DNA of 64,000 nucleotides, from contig CANTFL010000195.1 of assembly GCA_947650285.1 (NCBI GenBank), positions 62,001 through 126,000 of the forward strand. The letters are read 5' to 3'. Below, piece by piece: positions 33,574 through 44,037 of this stretch. The first letter of the stretch is position 1; every line of letters starts with the position of its first letter. Below the pieces are notes generated by a model that did no database searches, was not told the DNA's origin, and saw only the letters and a program-made list of their open reading frames with translations. Position numbers and translations under genes: made by a program. The stretch is from Hyaloperonospora brassicae. Taxonomy: Eukaryota; Oomycota; Peronosporomycetes; Peronosporales; Peronosporaceae.

Positions 33574-34155
33574 ATGACCAAGTGCATCCTTCCTCTCTTC
33601 CTCGCGCTCGTCTTACCATCCACTGGAAGAGACACTTGTGCAGCGTCGGCAGTCGCGAACGTGACCACGGTGATGAAGTCAAACCAGGACCTAGTCACTC
33701 AGCCTGATGTGGACCGCAATGGACTTGTCCAAGGTACTGACGTTGCCGACCAAACCGCTGATGAAGAAAGGGTAGCAATATCAGCTGCTCATTTAAAATC
33801 ATTGCTCCGTCCAACTCGTGGTGTCGTCGACCTTAATGCTGCCGCCGAGGCTTTCAAAAATATTGAACATTTGCGACCCGTAGCAGCGGAGGAAAACGTC
33901 GGACATGCGATGCAGGAGCACCTGCGTATAAGTGAGACTGATGCTAAAGAGATATGGGATTTAGATCATCCTAATCGTGCGCAGATTGCGGCGAAGCTGG
34001 AGGCGAAGAGACTAAAGCGGGTGGCGAAACTGGAGGCGAAAAGATTAAAGAGGGCGGCGAAAGCGGACGCGGGGAAAACGAAGGCAGGGGAACAGGAGTC
34101 GAAACGAACGTTTGAAGCTACTGGCGAGGATGAAGGCAATGTGGGTAAGGAATGA
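33574..34155 (+). CDS. candidate secreted effector with EER motif, RXLR missing
   Basis: Single exon, 193 residues. The first 24 residues form a signal peptide (MTKCILPLFLALVLPSTGRD, hydrophobic core 5-15, likely cut near Ala23-Ala24). No RXLR is present in the next 40 residues, but DEER occurs at 63-66, the place of the EER motif in oomycete RXLR effectors; EER-only proteins are common in downy mildews. Then comes a helical segment (about 71-140, with an isolated tryptophan at 128; no full WY fold seen) and a basic repeat: KLEAKRLKR at 141-149 and again at 152-160, encoded by an imperfect 33-bp tandem repeat. The tail is charged. Such proteins are secreted and usually act in plant cells; no target can be inferred. 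A TCATTTG sequence about 75 bp upstream resembles an oomycete initiator. It sits between a LINE and a gypsy LTR. I start at the ATG that gives the signal peptide; an in-frame extension to 33466 would hide it. Confidence 0.75.
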   Translation: MTKCILPLFLALVLPSTGRDTCAASAVANVTTVMKSNQDLVTQPDVDRNGLVQGTDVADQTADEERVAISAAHLKSLLRPTRGVVDLNAAAEAFKNIEHLRPVAAEENVGHAMQEHLRISETDAKEIWDLDHPNRAQIAAKLEAKRLKRVAKLEAKRLKRAAKADAGKTKAGEQESKRTFEATGEDEGNVGKE

Positions 34156-34207
34156 GGGGCAATGTTGAAACGAGGGAAGGTTCAATTGCAGCTACAATAA
34201 AAGACAA

Positions 34208-34668
34208 TGCAACGGGGCACGCTATTACCAGATAGCTTATAAGACCTTTTGTTGACCACGCACAAGGCTACGTACTCCCGGCGTGCCGTGAGGACGTGAG
34301 GAAGCGCGAGGAAGTAAACAGAACTCGGAAGCTTTGTTTGGGGAAAAAGTATAGCTGTATTTAATATAGTCAAGTTTCATTAATAAAACATCTTTTTCTT
34401 GATCTAACTATACTATACTACAATCTACTATATGAGTTTCTTGCTCGCCACCCATTGCGCACGTACAGCAGCGATTGGTGGTTTCTTAAGTTGATATAGC
34501 GTCTACACCAACCAAGAAGTGGAGCACCCAAGAGTATTACCCTCAGAGGTAATATTCCGACAACATTACCTCTTCTCGGGTAATGTTAATAAAGATTAAA
34601 TAAATGAATAGTATTCAACAATTGATACATTCGTATCAATATTTATGTTACGGGCTCACCAAGTTACA
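34208..34668 (-). repeat. 3' LTR of a second gypsy family (copy b)
   Basis: 461 bp with TG..CA ends in both directions; on the minus strand it starts TGTAACTTGGTGAGCCCGTAAC and ends GCCCCGTTGCA. It is homologous to 8400-8862. A purine-rich tract ending two bases before the minus-strand start identifies it as the 3' LTR of an element whose body lies to the right. It begins 53 bp after the effector stop codon. Confidence 0.75.
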
Positions 34669-34670
34669 TC

Positions 34671-34682
34671 ACCCCCCGTTTA
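34671..34682 (-). other. polypurine tract of the gypsy element
   Basis: Minus-strand reading AAACGGGGGGTGA lies directly before the LTR start, the normal position of the plus-strand primer in LTR retrotransposons. There is no primer-binding-site match (TGG..) on the plus strand here, which fixes the orientation as minus. Confidence 0.65.
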
Positions 34683-34799
34683 TCATCGATCCCTGTAGTG
34701 AGTGATTTTATTGATTGGTAATAGATTGACCACCGTTTGGTTGCTCTGGGGGAAAGGGAGCACTTCTTGGTGTGACCATCTCATTCCGACTCTTCGGCG

Positions 34800-36123
34800 C
34801 ATGACGAGTTCGTCCATGCGCTGCGCGAACAAATTCGCCTCTGAAACAGCTGCACGGGTGTGTGCAGCCGGCGAGCAAGCAAACCAAGACTGAACAGCAG
34901 TCTTTTCTTCCTCTGATGCTGCAGATAAGCAGCATGCAACACTCAGTGTTGGAGGTGCACGTGGTTATCCACGTGCAGCTTCTTCATCCGCAGCTTACAA
35001 TCCATTAAGAGCTTCCCAACGAAATCTGAGGCAGTGGTCTGGTTAAACACTGGAAATTATCGGATCCCACTCCTCGAGTCGTCAATACTTCGTGGTCTTG
35101 ATGTCAGTGCGAGTGATTATCTCACTGAACATGAGTATTACATCGATATCGTTTTCATACATCGATGGTACCACGGCAACCGCAGCCGAAACGAAGTTTC
35201 GTTGGTGCAGGCGTGGAATTCATTTATCGGAAACATTGGCAATGTTGACCGTGACGATTGGCTAGTCAAACTTGTTACAGCTGGCAATAGGTTTGAAGAG
35301 AAGTCGTCAACTTGTGCTCGGTTAAAATTGCACCGATTGTCTCGAGGGGCAAGTTCATCTTGCCGCTCGTGGGGAGAGAATTGCCAGAGTTGTGTTGACA
35401 ATTCTGTTCGCGCCCCTAGAATGGCCTTCCTCCCTAATCAGCCCTGTTGGAGGGAGAGCATCCCGTATGAAATGTACCAAGGGATTGAGACTTTACAATA
35501 CCTTTACGAACGCGCCGGGCGTTCGATCGACTATGGCCGTCCATCATCAAAGGGTGCGTCTCGTAGTACTGCTCGACGATACCGGGAACATCCACCATCA
35601 GCTGAGAGCGGGGCTCCCAGCTGTTTTACGAGGGAGGATAACCCGTCATTGGACAAGGGAAATAGTCCTTTATCCTGAGCCGTCACGGTGGTTCAATACA
35701 ATCTCCACAAGAAAGCGTTGATTACGGTGTGAGTCCACCAAAGGATGTGGTGGAGAAGGAAAAACCTCTTCCAAGTCGTTCTACTCACCAACTCGACCAA
35801 CACGAGATGGATCGCGCTACCGCTAAATTGCGCGAGATTTTGGAGCACGATCCGGACCGATAATACGGTCTGACCGACTCTGTGCGGAAGCACTTCAAGG
35901 ATCGTGAGGCTGATCGTGCAAAGGATCGTGCTAATTACGCCTTCGCACATATTCAGGTCTATCGGTATGTCCTTTTCATCGTTGACGAGCTGGCGGCAGC
36001 TCATAAGGAGATCTCTTAGTTGCGTGGAGAGGTATCTTCACTATGCGTCCAGACTGATTGCCTGGAGCGCGAGAGCAAGAATATGATGGAGATTGTTGAA
36101 CGTGGGGGACATCTACATCGTTG
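34800..36123 (+). pseudogene. coiled-coil reading-frame remnant antisense to the gypsy element
   Basis: Plus-strand coding-like sequence lies between the 3' LTR and the integrase end of a minus-strand gypsy element. Readable pieces: MTSSSMRCANKFASETAARV and GGARGYPRAASSSAAYNPLR (34800-35040), an open stretch at 35034-35678, then HQLDQHEMDRATAKLREILE, HDPDR, LTDSVRKHFKDREADRAKD and VDELAAAHKEIS (35720-36020), with TAA, TAG and frame changes between them. The last part has heptad-like charged helices and resembles the N-terminal coiled coil of some oomycete retroelement gag proteins. It is either an antisense accessory frame of this gypsy family or gag of another element inserted in the opposite direction. 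Confidence 0.45.
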
Positions 36124-37101
36124 AGTGAAGGCTCGTAATGGCGGTACGGGCGGAGACGCCCCACGTAAAACGTAGGATGCGCACGCATTATACGAGGCAT
36201 ATCAATCGTGTATGCGTTGCCTTGTCGGAGAAGCACACGAAAGGGACCGATGTACTTGGTCAGTAGTTTACTGCTGCCCACGTTAGTCACTACATGTCTA
36301 GAAAGGTTTCCCGTAAATAGTAGGACTAAATCGCCTTCAATGAATACAAGGACATTTGCTCTTCCATTCTCGCCAGCGGTGGAACGGCAGAAATGGAAAA
36401 GACCCCACCTTGTCGGTTTTCATTTTGTTTCTGCGGGTCCACCGCATGAGCGATGGAGTCCTGCACAAAACGGACCACTGCTTCTCGAGCCAACAGGAAT
36501 CCTTCTGCTGACGAGACATTTTTTTGCTTCATTCGCCTTGTGCGAAATGAAGAAAGAGTCATCTCCTCTTTCTGTTCATGAGCGAGGGTTTCATCATCCT
36601 CTCTGGACTAGTCATTTGTAATGCTGAAAATACCAGCACCGTCATTGTAGTGGAGTGGCGATCGCTCTTTTGAGGAGCCAACCCCAACTCTCCACTAACG
36701 CTCGAAAGACCGACTAACAGAGGGGGTACTCCGATTCCGTGCTGTGACTTTTTCTTCCTTGTGTATCCGTCAGTAGGCGGGTTGCACACTTCCAGATGGA
36801 CTCGTGTCAATGGAGTACTTGACCGTGTTTGCGATGGGGTCTGAGCTCGATCTCTGTGTGGAATTCTTCGCACCGCGATCGGAGTGTCATGATCTCGTAG
36901 AATTCTTCACGGGATCACTTGTTTACTTGTAGGATGCTCGATATGAGTCACCCTGATCTGAAACAGATCGCCTGATCCAAAATGTAGACCTTCATTCGCG
37001 AGCCTTCTGACTAATTGACCCGTCTCGCGATCTTTAGTCGTCCACCACAAAAGGTTTCCTGCGTCCGATTGCAGTTGTAACGGGTGGGAGTCCTTGAACA
37101 C
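35976..37101 (-). pseudogene. gypsy integrase C-terminal remnant
   Basis: Minus-strand pieces in order from right to left: 36907-37101 (WWTTKDRETGQLVRRLANEG, unassigned), 36559-36873 (unassigned), 36326-36562 with AREAVVRFVQDSIAHAVDPQKQNENRQ and 35976-36290 with KLLTKYIGPFRVLLRQGNAYTIDMPRIMRAHPTFYVGRLRPY. The last two are the C-terminal integrase region with the GPF/Y module, standard for Ty3/gypsy. Frames are broken between pieces; the element is dead. Its 3' LTR is at 34208-34668. Confidence 0.8.
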
Positions 37102-37832
37102 ACCTGGCTAAACAATTTAGGCGCGACAGTTGTGCAGATGTAGCGTAGTTTGTGACGTCAGGTGGTCAAAAAATCAAGCTCAAAAGAGACGACGCGTGTC
37201 CTTAGAAGCAACTAAACTCTGTATTATGCTAAATAATCAACCCCAACATCCCTATCCCTATCGTCACACCGTAGGCATCGCATGCAACGTGTCGCTTTTT
37301 CCAGAAGATAGCAACCTTTTACTTGCGTGGCACACACTATATACTAACCGATTGCGGTCGCCTTTCTGATTGCATATCGTGTCGTGTCGTCCATACTAGC
37401 TTGATCGCGATCACATAGCTGATCGCCGATCAAGATCTCGATCGCCTCCTTGATTGCGATTGATTTGCTGGTCGCGGATGACCTGTTGTGGCACACACCC
37501 CTCTGATTGTGACCGATTATCCTGGTCCACACCAACCTGATCGCGACCACATGCCTGATCGGCGATCACGATCTCGATCGCCTTCGTAATCGCGGTAGCC
37601 TTGCTGATTGCGGATCCTAAGGTGTGGTACGCACTACTCTGATCGCGATTTCTCTTTACCGCCATCTTAATCGTCTCCGAGACAGTGATCGAGGCTCCCT
37701 GACTTGTACCCTTCGTCCGTCATAATTTAACCCAATGTCGCAGGTCCCATCGTTTCTGATCTGATATCCGGTTCTGTCTAACAGTCCAGTGGGCGTGATC
37801 AGGCCAGGTGCGGGACCGGCGCCGCCAACCGT
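37102..37832. other. interval between gypsy remnant and LINE
   Basis: Apart from the GATC-rich tandem duplication, no gene or element is recognised. AT-rich sequence at 37140-37330 has no conserved frame. Confidence 0.4.
37345..37655. repeat. 137-bp tandem duplication rich in GATCGC
   Basis: A block beginning GTCCATACTAGCTTGATCGCGATC at 37388 recurs at about 37525 as GTCCACACCAACCTGATCGCGACC and aligns over its full length; a partial earlier copy precedes it (from about 37345). Each unit contains several internal TGATCGCGATC-like words, so the tract is unusually dense in GATC and CGATCG. No protein is supported here. Confidence 0.7.
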
Positions 37833-40800
37833 TTGCTGATTTGGATATTACTAAAGCGCGATCCGTTCTCGGATAGCGAATTTTACTGGTCGCTTACCAC
37901 AACGACACCCCGCGTAGATTTCCCCGTCGAGGTTCCAAGTGCTTCCGAGGGAGAGATCAGTGTCACCTACAACCCACGTGCACCCTTCAACCTGTTTTTG
38001 CCGCAGTCAGAATATGGAGATCTACCTCGCGTCAAGAGCGATCGGACTGAGTGGATCCCGGGATACTGGGATCGCGCGACCCGACATTCCATTCAAGTCA
38101 TGCCTTGTTCGGCATGGAGGATCAGCTTGGTCAGTGTTGCTGAGTTGAACGTTGATTTCCTCTTTCGACACTTCGCAAAAGAGCGCATTATGACTCATTA
38201 TTTTGCTTGTTTTGACGCGACCTCAGTATTTCTTGCCAAAACCCCCCGGACCGGGTTGATAACTCTACTGTGACGATAGACATTCCTCCGGAAGATGTGA
38301 GTGCGGCTTTAAAGAGGCTCAAGCGTGTGAAATAAGCGAGACCTGATGAACTCAACAACACGTTCTACAGAAATTACGCGGACGCGCTCGAGCCGGTTCT
38401 CGCTGCTTTGTACACCAGATGGCTCAAGTGCAGCGTGTTTCGGCTTCGTCCCGCGAAGTGATATTCAGTGTTTGAAGAAATTTGCGGCCTCTGCCTTGCC
38501 ACTTGATCATTGCCTGATCGCGCTTCTCAACAGCGACTACAAGTTGTCTACCAAGATTATCTCGTTTCGGGTTCGACCGATGCTCTCGCATCTCGCTCTG
38601 CCAGATCAAGTTTATTTTTTCACGCAGCAATCAACCAATTCGGGTCTCGACAATTTTACGACGGTACGAAAAGTAGCAACTTAGGACAGCGATCTAATGA
38701 AGTCATTGTTCTGCTTCTCGATTTTGCCAAGGTATACGACACGGTGCAACGTCTGTATCTACTCGAGGCGCTGATATGGCCTGGCTTTTCGACCCACTTA
38801 GTATCAGTCGCCACGGCCGTACACCGAGATACGACTTGTCGTTTTCTCGTGAACTGAAATTTCTCGAGTCGACGTGAAGCTAATTGTGGAATGCGACAAG
38901 GGTTCCTCCTTGCACCACTTCTCTTTTTCCCATGCCCTAGATAGTGTCTATCGGGTGATTCAAGCGAGGGAATACATTTGCGGGGTACCCACAACATCTA
39001 ATATAGGGGCATACTGAGTTCAACGTATACTGCGGTATACATTCGCGATCGGAAGGCGGTTAAGCTGGTTGTATCCATTATAGATGGTTTTGCTAACATG
39101 CCGGATCTCTTGATCAATCTGACGAAATCAATATTTATTGAGCTGGACCCTCGTGGGTCTGAACTGCTTCTTGACACGTGTTGTCTCACTCTGCAGCTTC
39201 TAGCGAATCTTACCAGTATCTTCGTGTCTTGATGGGTAGCAGGGCACGGTGACTGAACAGGATTTAGTGCATTCGCTATCTCTAAATTAGACTTGTTCTA
39301 GCTCGAGAGACGACTCACACCGTGGAACAGCGTTCTCAGCTCGCCAGTGCTGTCGCGGTTCAAAAAATCACCTTCTTAGCACGACACTGTTGACCTCCTC
39401 TCGCCGTAGTTGCATAATTATACAAAATCTATTTTAGATTCTGACCGGGGTGTTCGTGACAACAAGAGGTCTCGGACCTGGGTCCTTCCGAGATGACTGC
39501 AATACCGATCCAGCAGGGTGGACTAGCGGTGCCTCGTATTAGAACGGAACTGATAAATATGACGGAGGCAGCAGTTGGACAGTGAGCCGCTACTATTTCT
39601 ATGCGGTATTTACAGATTTTGTCTTCTTATAGGGCTCTAACGAGTCGGGTTCGGCCTACATCACGCCTTGTTGGACGAAAGACAAGCACTTTCGATATCT
39701 AGCGACTCTTTAGTCAATCGGTTCCAAAATATTGGACTTCAGTGGATCGACATGGCCATCGAGATGACGTCAAGGAGGTCAGCCGACGATCCATCCCGTT
39801 TACGTCGAGAGCCGAGGTCGGATATAATGACGACGGTAGTGTCACAATTCATGTTTTTGGGTACTTGATGGTAGACTACGGGCTGGCATGAGATCTGAAG
39901 TGGCGGAATCAGGGCGGTTCGACCACATGTGGCTGTATCAAGCCACTCTCCAGGATATTTATTGGCTGAGAGATCGACGGGGCCAGGCTTATACCTCGGC
40001 CTGGGCTAAATTTTCGAGGGGGCACACTATTCCTGACGACAAGATGTCTTGTGAGACCATTGAAAGTGACATTGTCTTGTTTTTTCCTACGCGTGACATG
40101 GCGACCCAATCTATGGAAAGGCGGCATTTTGGGTCCTTTCGTCTCGCCTTTTGCAAAATTTCCCATCGCTGGTATTTTGAGCACTTGAGCCGGGTTCATT
40201 GATTGCGTGCTCAACGAAGGTACACCGATTTCATGACTGTCCTCTCACTAGTGAAAATACATCGCTGACTTATTTCGATACGGACATGAAATGCGAGGTG
40301 ACGTCAGTCTCGTCAATGTCGGCATACGATATAGCCGCGTCTACAACCAGAAGGTCACCTGTTCACTTTAGTGCGCATCCGACGCTTACGCGCGTGGTAC
40401 ACATGTGGGCTGGACGTCGACAATGGCGACGCATTAGCAGAAAACTTATACAGATTATCTCCCGGCAGCAACTTACTGAAGGAACTAGACTTCTCGGTGA
40501 ACGTGTGGCAAAGACGAATTTCCACCTGATTTTGGAAGGTATACCGTTGATCACTTGAAGATATATCCAAAGAATACGAGCGTCCTTTCCGACCAACGCT
40601 CATGTACTGTACTATCTGTAAAGCAACATCTTTTTGCTCTGTAATTGAGCTATCCTAGATCTATCGTGCCCCTCACCTGAGTGTGCGGCGTCTGTTCTAG
40701 CAATGACAGCCATGTATATTAAATGACATCGTGGGCGTCGCCACTGGGACTATCTCCTTGATTGGTGGCGATGGCTCGGCTCTTTCAAGAAGGCTGACTT

Positions 40801-41739
40801 AAATATGTAGGTGTTTGTCCTGGACCTCCCGGAGTTCCCTCAGCATGCCTGAATGTTGTTCGGCAATGTATCGAATCATGATCAGATTAGTCGAAACCTC
40901 AGGCTGCGGTCATCCCAGCAGATAGAGAAATGTGGCGCTTTGTAGTATCTACAGAACTCCATTCCATCTCGGCCGAGCGCCTCCGCTGCATGGACGACTC
41001 GTCCTTGGCGCAAAAGGTACACACAGTCAGAGCCAAGAAACTGTTCCGACGGTCGATTCGACGGTTTTGTAGGTCAACATACCAACCTGACATGGCGGAT
41101 GATGAGCAGCTTTTCGCACGCGTAATGTCTGCATTGTTATATGCTCTCATCTGCTCCGATGAACCGCCGTCGCTACACATGCTGTCTCACGAACGATACC
41201 CTAGATGTCTGTAGCTCCTGGTTGTTGACGAAGGATCCCGCGGAAACCCGGCTCCGGGAGGATCTGGATCCGTCAATGTCCAACTCCATGTTCCGACGCA
41301 CGCCGAATGCGTTATCTGAAAATGAGCATGGTATATGATTAAGCCGATACCACTGAAAACGTTGTGGAATACTGGGGCTTGTGCACGGTCTTCAACAATC
41401 AAAAGCCTGTGGCTTTCACCTCTGCATGTCATTGGCGACAGTGCGCTAGTACTTTCACAACTACAAGCTCTACCTTCTCCACGCAAGCCACATTTAGTGC
41501 GATTCAGTCGAGGATCACGCACCATCGCTCACGATATCGATGTAGCCATCTGGGGACATCATAATCGCATATATGCCAAAATTTCGGATCGACTGGCGAA
41601 TGTTGTTACGGACACAGAAGCTTCTATTCGAGTGCAAACTCCCTGCTACCATGGAACTGTCCAGGAGGCTACGACTTTTCTCGACAATGATGTCAATTTT
41701 ACTGGCTGGAGGCCTCTAACACCGACCGACATATAACAC
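37833..41739 (+). mobile_element. decayed LINE with reverse transcriptase and RNase H
   Basis: Plus-strand non-LTR element spread over about 3.9 kb with many stops and shifts. 37833-38273: a segment with FNLFLPQSEYGDLP and RTEWIPGYWDRATRHSIQV. 38280-38870: reverse transcriptase blocks ALKRLKR, PDELNNTFYRNYADALEPVL, ALLNSDYKLSTKIISFRVRP, LLDFAKVYDTVQR, FSTHLVSVATAVHRDTTCRFLVN. 38880-39240: post-catalytic region NLTKSIFIELDPRGSELLLD. 39890-40200: connection domain. 41335-41736: RNase H-like end, HVIGDSALVLSQLQALPSPR, then IDVAIWGHHNRIYAKISDRLANV. At the expected catalytic [FY]ADD box the sequence reads STYTAVYI, so the two aspartates are gone. Dead element. Confidence 0.8.
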
Positions 41740-43111
41740 ATGACTCCGAGATGACACCGAGGGACCTGATTATCTCACGATAGGACAGGAGTCTGCGAGA
41801 AGGCGCTCTGCTGCCCAGGGCATAGCGCTATCAAGTATATAAAGAAGTCGTCGCCGTGGTAGCTTATTTGCTCAGCGACAGGATACGGTAGGTCGTACTC
41901 GTACCTAGATATACCTCACCTTCTCAATCACTCACTACCTGTCGAAAGCGCGCAGACTCGGCCACCGTTTTTCGTTCCCGCGCAGATCTTTCAGCAAAGT
42001 CTACTGTTTGCCGAAAACTACGGAGAGGGACAACTGTAGTAGCCTGGTAGATCGGGAACGCGAAGAATAAATCAGCGATAATCAGGTAGCAAAAAATCAA
42101 AGCCGCGTGATGATAGTCCATGTCAATCTGGAGCTCTGTCATTCAAGCGAAGAGAACGAAAAAGCGGTGTTGGATGAGATACAAAAATCAGAAAAGGAAG
42201 AGAAACAGAAGACTAGTAGATAATGTGGCATTCGTCACAAAAACTTCAGCGAGACTGAAGAGATGAACGCCCAACGTGATGCCTGCCGACTACTTGATGC
42301 ATTCTAAGGAATTTCGCGCTACTAGTCGAGTTTCCTGCAGCCCATAGCATGGAATTTCTGACCTCCGGCACGCTCCGACCGGGACAAATCCAGTACAAAA
42401 TTGTGTAACAGTGTGCAATGTTGTGTTCATTTTTGTGCTAATAATTATACGTGGACAGGGAGCTTAAATATGATTGGTTGAGGCAAATTGATTGTCCATG
42501 TGTGCGTGCTCGAAAGCAGGATTATACGTGCTAATCTGCTTCACTTCATCGTAAATTGTGCCAACGTGTTAATCTACCACGACACGTGAACTGTGGAAGA
42601 CTTGTACATGATGGTGCTTCAATGTATACGCACGTGCACCCGTGTCCATGTATATCCATACGCGCGTACTTGACTGCGAATTAACCGTTATGTTGTATTC
42701 AATGGTAGGTAAGCGGCTTCATGTTGGACTACATGCCGCCCATGTGCTATCCAGATGGTTTAACCGTGGGTAAATGGTGTACAGCGTGGTTGCTGTGTTC
42801 GACAAAACGCTGGGCATCAGTGATGGTATTACTTGACACATGTACTTAAGCTGCTGGCTGCTCGGGGTCCGTGTGTCAGGTGCCCATCGGTCTCGACATT
42901 GTCTATATTCCGCCCAGCAAGCAGTGGATGGCGTATAATACGATTTATCGGTCGTCGACAATGAGAATACGCGTGCTGTACGTATGACGAGTTAATAGTT
43001 GGTGGAGCCTTTTCGGTGGATGCTGTGACTACAGTGAAGGTAGTGCCGTAGATGGGTGGGTGGGTGGCAGGTTGCTCACTATGCGTGACGTTCTTTTTGT
43101 GGCTACGTGAA
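41740..43111. other. AT-richer non-coding interval
   Basis: About 1.4 kb with no supported gene. Near 42875-42960 a plus-strand stretch (PIGLDIVYIPPSKQWMAYNTIY) looks protein-like and could be a lost 5' exon of the broken gene at 43112-43717, but phases do not join. Confidence 0.35.
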
Positions 43112-43717
43112 CAGGATGGGCTTCGACCCGTACGTCGAGTGCGATCCAACGACCCACGTCAAGTACTCGCATTCTTCCGGGCTGAAGAAGATCATATCAG
43201 AGTACGCGAAGTTCGGCTATTCTCGTCCTATCATGTAAAGAGAATTTGTTTGCGACAAGGGCGTGAAAAATAGTGACTGCTACGGGAACCAGCGCATGTT
43301 CTACAATGTAAGGAGGGAGAGAAGAGAGTGTAAAATGCTGTGAATATAACAAAAGTGAAAAAGATCTTGTTTCGTGTGAGTGGACCAAGTGAATGAACAA
43401 GGAGAAGGGGTGACCTACGAGATCGTGGGTGGCAACGTGTTTGGGTAGACTACAGAAGCCGCCAACTTCGTTGAAACCAAGAGTAAGCTTTAAAGTGGTG
43501 AATATGCATGTGGTTGGTCGGAAATTCGGCTCTAATCATTGATAATTGATGCGTGTTTGTAGCTCTGACCACAACTGGCGTCTCAAGTAACAACGGTGTC
43601 GGATATATCCAGTCGCAATACAGCGACAAGAAGACGACCATGTGCGAGTTCAATCCGTACATGATGTATGACAACCGGAAGAAAGTGTACACGACGACGG
43701 AGAGTTCGGCCTTCTAG
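43112..43717 (+). pseudogene. broken multi-exon gene, family unrecognised
   Basis: Three coding-like plus-strand segments separated by plausible GT-AG introns. First: [20 protein letters not shown] and [20 protein letters not shown], a TAA, then REFVCDKGVKNSDCYGNQRM to a GTAAGG donor near 43303. Second (about 43400-43488): GVTYEIVGGNVFG, a TAG, TTEAANFVETKS, then a GTAAGC donor. Third (43561-43717): ALTTTGVSSNNGVGYIQSQY, SDKKTTMCEFNPYMMYDNRK to a stop. Two in-frame stops make it a pseudogene unless they are sequencing errors. The cysteine and aromatic pattern suggests an extracellular protein, but no signal peptide exon was found and I do not recognise the family. Confidence 0.5.
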
Positions 43718-44037
43718 CACGACAATGACGCGCCATCACGTGATACGATTCTGTCATGTCCAAGAACATTATGAGCGAGCTGACCCCGACGCTTAAGAGT
43801 GAAATGGATTATTGTACTATCCTGTATATACGCTGTATCATGAGAGTCAGGACGAGCTAACGCGTCTCGCCGATCTTGTTCATATGTACTTGTTGTATTT
43901 CTCATTCTTTAGTGCGGTAGCACTTAGCCGGTATACACTGGAGTGAAGACCAACATCTATGGGTACTGCGAGGTGGTAATTAATTCGATGATGTTTGTAG
44001 TATGCGCAGGTGCTGGATCTACAATGCGCACAGCGGC
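43718..44037. other. interval before the Crypton
   Basis: 320 bp with no recognised feature. It includes the right flank of the broken gene and the 3' flank of the Crypton reading frame. Confidence 0.4.
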
